From positions 1 through 13,241 of the forward strand of contig DKOR01000003.1 of NCBI GenBank assembly GCA_002470825.1: a stretch of 13,241 nucleotides of DNA, read 5' to 3'. Below, in pieces: positions 7,818-13,241 of the stretch; the first letter of the stretch is position 1; each line of letters begins with the position of its first letter. The notes below the pieces were generated by a model. That model saw only the letters and a list, made by a program, of their open reading frames with translations. It did not search any database and had not been told where the DNA came from. The DNA is from Thiotrichaceae bacterium UBA7357 (GTDB lineage: Bacteria; Pseudomonadota; Gammaproteobacteria; Eutrophobiales; Eutrophobiaceae). The translations under genes and the position numbers were made by a program.

Positions 7818-9218
7818 ATGACTGCAAAAACATTGTACGACAAACTCTGGGATGACCATGTGATTTGTGATTATGGTGACGGCACGGCATTGATCTATAT
7901 CGATCGACATCTTATTCATGAAGTTACCTCGCCACAGGCATTTGAAGGTCTGAAATTAGCTGGACGACGACCTTGGCGTTTAAACACAAACCTAGCAGTA
8001 CCTGACCATAATGTTCCCACGCTTAATAGAGAAGTTATTGAAGACCCAATATCGAAACTTCAACTTGATACTCTGGACACGAATTGCAAGGAAACAGGAA
8101 TAACCAAGTTTGAAATCATGGATCCAAGGCAAGGCATTGTGCATGTGATTGGACCAGAGCAAGGCGCTTCATTACCGGGGATGACTATTGTCTGTGGCGA
8201 TTCACACACATCAACCAACGGCGCATTAGGTGCACTTGCCTTTGGTATTGGTACATCTGAAGTTGAACATGTGTTGGCGACACAATCTTTGGTGCTTAAA
8301 AAAGCCAAAAATATGTTGGTTAGTATTAATGGGCAAATCGGTAAAGGTATAACGGCAAAAGATATTGTCCTTGTAGTTATCGGTGAAATTGGAACAGCTG
8401 GCGGCACGGGTTACTCGATCGAGTTTGGTGGTGATGCGATACGTGCTTTGTCGATGGAAGGTCGAATGACTGTATGTAATATGAGTATTGAAGCGGGCGC
8501 TCGAGTTGGACTTATTGGCGTTGATCAAACTACTCTTGACTATGTTAAAGGTAGGCCCTATTCACCCAAAGGTGAAGAGTGGCAACAGGCTGCTGTGTTG
8601 TGGAATGAACTTCAAAGTGATGAAAATGCACGATTTGATAAAATTATCGAGATTGATGCATCGAATATTGAACCACAAGTAAGCTGGGGGACTTCTCCCG
8701 AAATGGTTGTATCCGTTAATGATGATGTCCCTAATCCTGCTCATATAGATGATGCTACAAAACGCGAAGGAATAGAAAATGCGTTGCGTTATATGAACTT
8801 GGTTCCGGGTACAGCAATGACGGATATTAAAGTGGATAAAGTATTTGTGGGTTCATGTACTAATTCACGCATTGAGGATTTACGAGCTGCTGCTAGTGTC
8901 GTCGAAGGAAAAAAAGTTTCTAGTGATATCACATTAGCGATGGTTGTGCCTGGGTCAGGTTTGGTTAAAAAGCAGGCAGAAGACGAAGGCTTAGCTGATA
9001 TCTTTATTGAGTCTGGATTTGAGTGGCGTGAACCCGGTTGTTCAATGTGTTTGGGTATGAACCCGGATCAGCTTGAGTCTGGTGAACGTTGTGCGTCGAC
9101 TTCCAACCGCAATTTTGAAGGACGCCAGGGGCAGGGCGGACGAACACATTTAGTGAGTCCAAGCATGGCAGCAGCAGCGGCCATTGCTGGACACTTTGTT
9201 GATGTTAGAGATTTCTAA
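7818..9218 (+). CDS. leuC: 3-isopropylmalate dehydratase large subunit
   Basis: 466 residues, the same length as E. coli LeuC. With LeuD it isomerises 2-isopropylmalate to 3-isopropylmalate in leucine biosynthesis, using a [4Fe-4S] cluster in the cytoplasm. The three cluster cysteines are visible: C347 in VGSCTNSRIEDL, and C408 and C411 in GCSMCLGMNPD. Other aconitase-family signatures are CGDSHTSTNGALGALAFGIG (126-145), a 20-residue block, and STSNRNFEGRQG (427-438). TGAGA lies six bases before the ATG. leuD starts 10 bases after the stop. No leucine-rich leader peptide or attenuator was seen upstream; the preceding gene sits too close. Confidence 0.97.
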   Translation: MTAKTLYDKLWDDHVICDYGDGTALIYIDRHLIHEVTSPQAFEGLKLAGRRPWRLNTNLAVPDHNVPTLNREVIEDPISKLQLDTLDTNCKETGITKFEIMDPRQGIVHVIGPEQGASLPGMTIVCGDSHTSTNGALGALAFGIGTSEVEHVLATQSLVLKKAKNMLVSINGQIGKGITAKDIVLVVIGEIGTAGGTGYSIEFGGDAIRALSMEGRMTVCNMSIEAGARVGLIGVDQTTLDYVKGRPYSPKGEEWQQAAVLWNELQSDENARFDKIIEIDASNIEPQVSWGTSPEMVVSVNDDVPNPAHIDDATKREGIENALRYMNLVPGTAMTDIKVDKVFVGSCTNSRIEDLRAAASVVEGKKVSSDITLAMVVPGSGLVKKQAEDEGLADIFIESGFEWREPGCSMCLGMNPDQLESGERCASTSNRNFEGRQGQGGRTHLVSPSMAAAAAIAGHFVDVRDF

Positions 9219-9228
9219 GGAAACATGA

Positions 9229-9873
9229 ATGGAAGCATTTAAAACATTTACGGGTATTATCGTTCCTATAGATCGATCTAATGTGGATACCGATGCGATT
9301 ATTCCCAAGCAGTACCTAAAATCGATAAAGCGAAGTGGTTTTGGCCCTAATTTATTCGATGATTGGCGTTACTTGGAACAAGGACATTCAGTTATTGAAA
9401 ATCAATCGCGTGCAGTAAACCCTGATTTCATTTTGAATCAATCACCTTATGACAAAGCGGAAGTCCTACTTACAAGAGAAAATTTTGGTTGTGGTTCTTC
9501 CAGAGAACACGCTGTTTGGGCATTAGATGATTTTGGCATTAAGGTTGTGCTTGCGCCAAGTTTTGGCGATATCTTTTATAGCAATTCATTTAAGAATGGG
9601 TTCTTACCTATTCTTTTACCAGAAGATGAAATAGAGGCTCTATTTATTTCTGTTAATGCACAAAAAGGACTTAAAGCAACAGTCAACCTTGAAGAACAAA
9701 TGGTTGAAACTGAGGAAGGCAATAAATATTCATTTGATATCGCGTTAGGATTAAAAGATCGTTTACTGAAAGGATTGGATGATATCGGACTCACTTTGGC
9801 ACAATCTGATGAGATTCGGCGTTATGAGAAAGAGAGAGCAAAAATAACACCTTGGATGTTTCAAGGGGTTTGA
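9229..9873 (+). CDS. leuD: 3-isopropylmalate dehydratase small subunit
   Basis: 214 residues, within the normal LeuD range. It forms the swivelling domain of isopropylmalate isomerase with LeuC. Diagnostic stretches: DRSNVDTDAIIPKQYLK (15-31), NFGCGSSREHAVWAL (85-99), and APSFGDIFYSNSFKNGFLPI further on. The start at 9229 is chosen because AAGGA (9217-9221) sits seven bases upstream. An ATG at 9225 is out of frame and stops after five codons. The gene's stop codon lies inside a perfect inverted repeat (9871-9890). leuB does not follow, so 3-isopropylmalate dehydrogenase must be encoded elsewhere if the pathway is complete. Confidence 0.97.
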   Translation: MEAFKTFTGIIVPIDRSNVDTDAIIPKQYLKSIKRSGFGPNLFDDWRYLEQGHSVIENQSRAVNPDFILNQSPYDKAEVLLTRENFGCGSSREHAVWALDDFGIKVVLAPSFGDIFYSNSFKNGFLPILLPEDEIEALFISVNAQKGLKATVNLEEQMVETEEGNKYSFDIALGLKDRLLKGLDDIGLTLAQSDEIRRYEKERAKITPWMFQGV

Positions 9874-9890
9874 TTACATGAATGTAATCA
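9871..9890. repeat. Perfect inverted repeat over the leuD stop codon
   Basis: TGATTACAT and ATGTAATCA are perfect 9-base inverted repeats separated by GA. As RNA this would fold as an 8-bp stem with a TGAA tetraloop. No T-tract follows, so it is not a canonical intrinsic terminator. It could stabilise the leuD 3' end or be an operator for the downstream region. Confidence 0.5.
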
Positions 9891-10190
9891 ATACGACTTG
9901 ACGATAGAGGGGTTCTATTTGTGTTGAAGTAGTAACTTGGAGATCGAGAATGCGTTTTGTCAAAGAGCCAGGTTTGTGGGAAAAAAGAAATATTGAGATT
10001 TTGTGAAGTGACTAAGTCTTTCCATAATCAATATAACATTCACTCAAAGTCTAAGAATCATCAGTCAAGAGTTACTTCGCTTACATGCCACATACCTTAT
10101 GTTAGGTCTTGTTGTTCTATGCTATTGTATTTATTGATGATATTTCTGGCTATTCTAGAGTTTATCCATTGAATATTAAAAAGGTAATGA
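9874..10190. other. 317-base intergenic region between leuD and the methyltransferase gene
   Basis: This stretch holds the inverted repeat at its left end, an 18-codon ORF (9950-10006), and otherwise AT-rich sequence with no recognisable gene. One frame stays open from a TTG at 9957 to 10172 (71 residues, Cys- and Ser-rich, ending in a hydrophobic run), but it resembles no protein I know and has no convincing ribosome binding site. In many Gammaproteobacteria leuB lies near this position; no leuB remnant was recognised. Confidence 0.5.
9950..10006 (+). CDS. Possible 18-residue peptide ORF
   Basis: An ATG at 9950 opens an 18-codon ORF encoding MRFVKEPGLWEKRNIEIL, then TGA. GGAG at 9939-9942 is seven bases upstream, the best Shine-Dalgarno in this gap. 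It is not Leu-rich, so it is not an obvious leucine attenuator leader. It may be a small protein, the truncated start of a lost gene, or chance. Confidence 0.25.
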   Translation: MRFVKEPGLWEKRNIEIL

Positions 10191-11030
10191 TTGATTATGG
10201 TGGAAGATAATTTTGATTCTGATGTTATAGATGATTTTGGGGACGAGTGGGATGCCTATGACCAATCGACAGTTGATTCTAATGAATTAGAAAAACAGTT
10301 TTTAGACTACTTTAAATTATTTACATGGGATAAAAGCATTGTTAATGGAACTGGTGCTGATTTTGGTTGTGGTTCAGGGCGATGGGCAAGATTTGTTTCA
10401 AATAGAGTAAAGTCACTTATTTGTATTGATGCTAGTCAGAAAGCGGTAAATGTATCAAAAAGAAATTTAGCAGATAAGACTAATTGCCAAGTTGTGTTGG
10501 CTAAGGTTGATGAATTATCGATACCAGACAGTTCTCTCGATTTTGCTTATTCTTTAGGGGTGCTTCATCATCTTCCTAATACGGCTGAAGCGATAAAAAA
10601 CTGCACTGATAAATTAAAATCCGGTGCGCCATTCCTTATCTACCTTTATTATGCATTTGATAATCGTCCCAGATGGTATTCATTAGTATGGAAATGTTCA
10701 GATTTTTTCAGAGGTGTGATTTGTAAATTACCTTTTGTCATCAAATGTCCGGTGACAAATATCATATCGGTGCTAGTGTATTATCCGCTGGCTAGGTTTG
10801 CTTTACTAATGGAAAAAATTGGAATCAGCGTCAGTAATATTCCTCTCTCTGAATACCGAGCTAAAAGTTTTTATACAATGCGAACAGATGCACTTGATCG
10901 ATTTGGTACACGTTTGGAACAGAGATTTACACGTGTACAAATAGAGAGAATGCTGGAACAAGCGGGATTGGTTGATATTATATTTTCAGATATTGCCCCA
11001 TATTGGTGTGCTTTGGGTATTAAAAAATAA
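10191..11030 (+). CDS. Class I SAM-dependent methyltransferase, probably acting on surface glycan
   Basis: 279 residues from TTG 10191, or 277 from ATG 10197. Motif I is GADFGCGSGRWARF (55-68), with D80 at the end of strand 2 as the likely ribose-binding acidic residue, then SLDFAYSLGVLHHLP (115-129) as motif IV. Residues 160-210 form a hydrophobic insert (RWYSLVWKCSDFFRG, then VYYPLARFALLMEKIG). A near-terminal ALDRFGTRLEQRFTR block follows. This layout resembles methyltransferases found in polysaccharide loci; the substrate is not determined. AAGG at 10181-10184 sits six bases before TTG 10191 but 12 before ATG 10197, so TTG may be the true start. gltX follows after 30 bases, probably in the same transcript. 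Confidence 0.85.
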   Translation: MIMVEDNFDSDVIDDFGDEWDAYDQSTVDSNELEKQFLDYFKLFTWDKSIVNGTGADFGCGSGRWARFVSNRVKSLICIDASQKAVNVSKRNLADKTNCQVVLAKVDELSIPDSSLDFAYSLGVLHHLPNTAEAIKNCTDKLKSGAPFLIYLYYAFDNRPRWYSLVWKCSDFFRGVICKLPFVIKCPVTNIISVLVYYPLARFALLMEKIGISVSNIPLSEYRAKSFYTMRTDALDRFGTRLEQRFTRVQIERMLEQAGLVDIIFSDIAPYWCALGIKK

Positions 11031-11060
11031 TCACACTCACATTCACTGAAGAATTTATTC

Positions 11061-12464
11061 ATGACAATAAAAACACGTTTTGCCCCTAGCCCTACTGGTT
11101 TATTACATATTGGCGGTATTCGAACCGCTTTATTTTCATGGTTACATGCCAGACATCATAAAGGACAATTTGTACTAAGGATTGAAGATACTGATCGTGA
11201 ACGTTCAACAGACGAAGCGTTACAGGTTATTTTAAATGGCATGGCATGGCTGGGATTATCGCATGATGAAGGCCCGTATTATCAGACGCAGCGATTTGAT
11301 CGATATCTGGAAGTTATTAATGAGTTGTTAGATAAGGGGCATGCATATTATTGTGAATGTTCTAAAGAACGATTAGAACAGATTCGTGAAACTGCAATGT
11401 CTCGAGGTGAAAAGCCACGTTATGACGGACGATGCCGAACATTAAATCTATGCAAGGGAAAAACGGTTATAAGATTTAAAAACCCTATTGATGGACTTGT
11501 TACGTTCAAAGATCAAGTACAGGGAGATATGGTTTTTGAAAATAAGGAACTTGACGATTTGATCATTGCACGTTCGGATGGCTTCCCTACGTATAATCTG
11601 ACCGTTGTAGTAGATGATATGGACATGGAGATTACGGAAGTGATTCGAGGAGATGACCACCTTAACAACACACCGAGACAGATTAATATATTCAGTGCTT
11701 TAGGTGTTAAAGCACCTACTTACGCACATATCCCAATGATACTGAGCCCAGAAGGTAAAAAGTTGTCTAAGCGAGATGGTGCTGCCAGTGTCCTACAGTA
11801 TCGCGATGATGGAATTTTACCTGAAGCCTTGCTCAATTATCTAGTTAGACTGGGCTGGTCTCGTGGTGACCAGGAAATATTCTCGATTGACGAAATGGTT
11901 TCTGCATTTGATATCAAGGATGTTAACAAGTCAGCTTCTAGTATCAACTCAGAAAAATTACTGTGGTTAAACCAACACTATATCAAGCATGCTGACAATA
12001 AATCACTTTCAAAACCATTGACCGACTTATTTGAAGTTATGAATATTGATATAGAAAATGGTCCCAAATTAGGAGATTTGATAGAAGTTCAAAAGCATCG
12101 TACTGAGACACTAATAGAAATGGCTGAGCAAAGCACATTTTTTTATAATGTTTTTGAAGATTACGATGCCAATTCAGCAAAAAAACATCTTCGGCCAGTA
12201 ATGTTGGAACCCTTAAAAGAACTCTATGACTCATTAAGCAATATAAGTGAGTGGAATAACAAACACATTAAGGACGTTATAGAGAAGATGGCACAAGATC
12301 TTGATATAAAGATGGGTAAACTTGCGCAACCTCTGCGGGTCGCTGTAACCGGGGCAGGTGTTTCTCCTAGTATTGACGACACATTAAGATTGTTAGGGCA
12401 AGAAAAGAGCTTGATAAGGCTACGAAAAGGTATCGAGTTTATTGAAAATCGTAGTTCGTCTTGA
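11061..12464 (+). CDS. gltX: Glutamyl-tRNA synthetase
   Basis: 467 residues, typical of bacterial GluRS. It charges tRNA-Glu with glutamate in the cytoplasm. Seen: the class I HIGH-type signature APSPTGLLHIGG (8-19), IEDTDRERS (41-49), EVIRGDDHLNNTPRQ (193-207), and the KMSKS equivalent KKLSKRDGA (233-241). C98, C100 and C125 match three ligands of the E. coli GluRS zinc site, but the fourth position (His127 in E. coli) is Thr. The C-terminal half is the helical anticodon-binding domain. The start is ATG 11061 with GAAG about 10 bases upstream. It is followed closely by tRNA-Ala and its substrate tRNA-Glu, a common gammaproteobacterial arrangement. Confidence 0.97.
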   Translation: MTIKTRFAPSPTGLLHIGGIRTALFSWLHARHHKGQFVLRIEDTDRERSTDEALQVILNGMAWLGLSHDEGPYYQTQRFDRYLEVINELLDKGHAYYCECSKERLEQIRETAMSRGEKPRYDGRCRTLNLCKGKTVIRFKNPIDGLVTFKDQVQGDMVFENKELDDLIIARSDGFPTYNLTVVVDDMDMEITEVIRGDDHLNNTPRQINIFSALGVKAPTYAHIPMILSPEGKKLSKRDGAASVLQYRDDGILPEALLNYLVRLGWSRGDQEIFSIDEMVSAFDIKDVNKSASSINSEKLLWLNQHYIKHADNKSLSKPLTDLFEVMNIDIENGPKLGDLIEVQKHRTETLIEMAEQSTFFYNVFEDYDANSAKKHLRPVMLEPLKELYDSLSNISEWNNKHIKDVIEKMAQDLDIKMGKLAQPLRVAVTGAGVSPSIDDTLRLLGQEKSLIRLRKGIEFIENRSSS

Positions 12465-12482
12465 CACTGATAATAGTGTCAA
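12461..12482. repeat. Perfect inverted repeat over the gltX stop codon
   Basis: TTGACACT and AGTGTCAA are perfect 8-base inverted repeats around a GATAAT loop, with the gltX TGA inside the left arm. No T-tract follows. The left arm doubles as the -35 of the putative tRNA promoter. Confidence 0.5.
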
Positions 12483-12496
12483 GTACAGTCGCCGCC
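12461..12496 (+). promoter_or_regulatory. Putative stringent-type promoter of the tRNA-Ala/tRNA-Glu unit
   Basis: A perfect -35 TTGACA (12461-12466), a 17-base spacer, and a -10 TACAGT (12484-12489, four of six consensus bases) are followed by CGCCGCC (12490-12496). The GC-rich discriminator resembles that of E. coli rRNA and tRNA promoters under ppGpp control. The predicted start near 12497 leaves about 24 bases of leader before tRNA-Ala. Read-through from gltX is also possible. Confidence 0.5.
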
Positions 12497-12520
12497 TGTT
12501 GTTATTTCACGGTTTATGCC

Positions 12521-12596
12521 GGGGCTATAGCTCAGCTGGGAGAGCGCTTGCGTGGCACGCAAGAGGTCGGCGGTTCGATCCCGCCTAGCTCCACCA
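12521..12596 (+). tRNA. tRNA-Ala (GGC)
   Basis: 76 bases including an encoded CCA. The acceptor arm GGGGCTA pairs with TAGCTCC, including the G3:U70 wobble that marks alanine tRNAs. The D arm GCTC/GAGC, anticodon stem CTTGC/GCAAG with loop GTGGCAC, and T arm GGCGG-TTCGATC-CCGCC are all intact. The anticodon is GGC. The sequence closely resembles E. coli tRNA-Ala(GGC). Confidence 0.97.
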
Positions 12597-12640
12597 ATTT
12601 GTAAATTTGTAGGCTGTTTTTCAGGACATGCATTAATATT

Positions 12641-12716
12641 GTCCCCATCGTCTAGAGGCCTAGGACACTGCCCTTTCACGGCGGCAACAGGGGTTCGAAT
12701 CCCCTTGGGGACGCCA
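12641..12716 (+). tRNA. tRNA-Glu (UUC)
   Basis: 76 bases including an encoded CCA. The acceptor stem GTCCCCA/TGGGGAC is fully paired, with G as discriminator base. The anticodon loop CTTTCAC gives anticodon TTC, and the T arm is AGGGG-TTCGAAT-CCCCT. It lies 44 bases after tRNA-Ala and close to gltX, whose product charges it. Confidence 0.97.
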
Positions 12717-12733
12717 CTTAACTTCGACATGTT

Positions 12734-12910
12734 ATGTGTAGGTTGTTGCAAAGTAAGAATTACAACCCTGAAAAAATAATAGCGGCTCTACTACTCATCT
12801 TACCATCACTGGCTCTTGATGATTATATGGATGGTTTCTATATCGCCATAAAAGGTGGTTCGTCAAATATAATGAACACAGGGTTACTATACGTCCTTAT
12901 CATTAGCTAG
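12734..12910 (+). pseudogene. Possible decayed 5' end of an outer-membrane protein gene
   Basis: A 58-codon frame reads EKIIAALLLILPSLALDD and then YMDGFYIAIKGGSSNIMNTG before ending after eight more codons. Seen: a stretch typical of a signal peptide (KIIAALLLILPSLA) followed by a GFYIxxKGG segment like the first beta strand of small outer-membrane porin-like proteins. The upstream residues (MCRLLQSKNYNPE) do not look like a signal-peptide start. The run of six A at 12771-12776 preceded by CTG would read LKKII if one A were restored, consistent with a lost ATG and a one-base deletion. Family assignment is inference from this short stretch. It could instead be a real small exported protein or chance. 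Confidence 0.35.
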
Positions 12911-12922
12911 AGTGGTATTCGG

Positions 12923-12931
12923 TGTTATAAT
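12923..12931 (+). promoter_or_regulatory. Extended -10 promoter of the epimerase gene
   Basis: TGTTATAAT is a perfect extended -10 (TGn + TATAAT). A weak -35, TTAGCT (12903-12908), lies 17 bases upstream. The predicted start of transcription is about 25 bases before the ATG at 12963. Confidence 0.6.
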
Positions 12932-12962
12932 TCGTAGCTTATAAAACTAATTTTAAGCATTC

Positions 12963-13241
12963 ATGAAATTTCTTATAACAGGTGCCGCTGGATTTATTGG
13001 CTTTCACGCTTCACAATATTTACTTGATCGAGGTGACACGGTAATAGGTGTTGACAATCTAAATGACTACTATGACCCTTCTTTAAAAGAAGCACGGCTA
13101 TCACAATTAAAAAACAACGATAGGTTCAATTTTTATAAAATAGATATTATTGATAAGGATGCTGTCAATACTATATTTGAAGCAGAATCTCCGGAATATA
13201 TAATTCATCTTGCCGCCCAAGCAGGTGTTCGTTACTCTATT
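12963..13241 (+). CDS. NAD-dependent sugar epimerase, UDP-glucuronate 4-epimerase-like (3' end outside window)
   Basis: The first 93 codons are present. The Rossmann NAD-binding loop TGAAGFIG (6-13) follows the initial strand. Then come the acidic D31 of GVDNLNDYYD (29-38), typical of the UDP-glucuronate 4-epimerase branch of the short-chain dehydrogenase family, LKEARLSQL (41-49), and HLAAQAGVRYS (82-92). Such enzymes convert UDP-glucuronate to UDP-galacturonate for capsule or lipopolysaccharide. The catalytic YxxxK lies beyond the window. The Shine-Dalgarno is weak (TAAG before the ATG). Exact substrate cannot be fixed from the N-terminus. Confidence 0.85.
   Translation, partial: MKFLITGAAGFIGFHASQYLLDRGDTVIGVDNLNDYYDPSLKEARLSQLKNNDRFNFYKIDIIDKDAVNTIFEAESPEYIIHLAAQAGVRYSI

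Noticed and set aside
9957..10172. 71-residue open frame from a TTG in the leuD-methyltransferase gap
   Set aside because: No convincing ribosome binding site, unlikely composition (Ser, His, Cys-rich with a short hydrophobic end), no resemblance to a known family; a better-supported 18-codon ORF overlaps it in another frame.
12461..12474. TTGACA plus GATAAT at the gltX end as one promoter
   Set aside because: The two hexamers are only two bases apart; TACAGT at 17-base spacing fits far better as the -10.
12741..12767. GGTTGT...ACAACC stem after tRNA-Glu as a terminator
   Set aside because: Only 6 bp with a 15-base loop and followed by A rather than T residues on the + strand; too weak.
12479..12779. 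Open frames of 90 (minus) and 75 (plus) residues across the tRNA genes
   Set aside because: They run over tRNA-Ala and tRNA-Glu on the sense or antisense strand; the tRNAs explain the sequence, and such false ORFs over tRNAs are a common artefact.

Overview
The window reads as chromosomal DNA of an AT-rich gammaproteobacterium. The evidence is the gltX - tRNA-Ala(GGC) - tRNA-Glu(UUC) block, an E. coli-like LeuC/LeuD pair of canonical length, a class I GltX carrying most of the E. coli zinc site, and a SapC-family protein. AT-richness was judged by eye, not computed. A marine Thiotrichales/Methylophaga/Cycloclasticus-like origin is only a guess. Both edges cut genes.

Region 1 (1-6011, + strand) is the accessory part. 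It starts inside a giant protein made of beta-strand repeats (at least 1547 residues visible, 5' end outside the window). Next comes a 193-residue signal-peptide protein that repeats the giant's C-terminal domain in the same order: an IGMGIALSLAxCE motif, a CX5C cysteine pair, a heptad-rich helix and an Asp/Glu-rich stretch. A SapC-family protein follows. Gaps are 9 and 22 bases with no visible terminator, so the three look like one transcription unit. I read it as a surface adhesin or S-layer-like system: giant surface protein, small periplasmic or surface partner, and SapC. This is the best candidate for an under-described system here.

Region 2 (6012-6794) holds a convergent Sel1-repeat periplasmic protein on the minus strand and a divergent promoter region.

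Region 3 (6795-9873, + strand) is acuI/yhdH-type oxidoreductase, leuC and leuD, tightly spaced and probably cotranscribed. LeuCD is isopropylmalate isomerase of leucine synthesis. No leuB follows.

Region 4 (9874-12464) has a 317-base gap with a perfect inverted repeat at the leuD stop and an 18-codon ORF with a good ribosome binding site. Then come a class I SAM-dependent methyltransferase resembling those of surface-glycan loci, and gltX.

Region 5 (12465-13241) has a likely stringent-type tRNA promoter overlapping the gltX stop, tRNA-Ala and tRNA-Glu, and a 246-base stretch with what looks like the decayed 5' end of an outer-membrane protein gene. An extended -10 promoter then leads into a UDP-glucuronate 4-epimerase-like gene cut by the window end, possibly the start of a polysaccharide locus.
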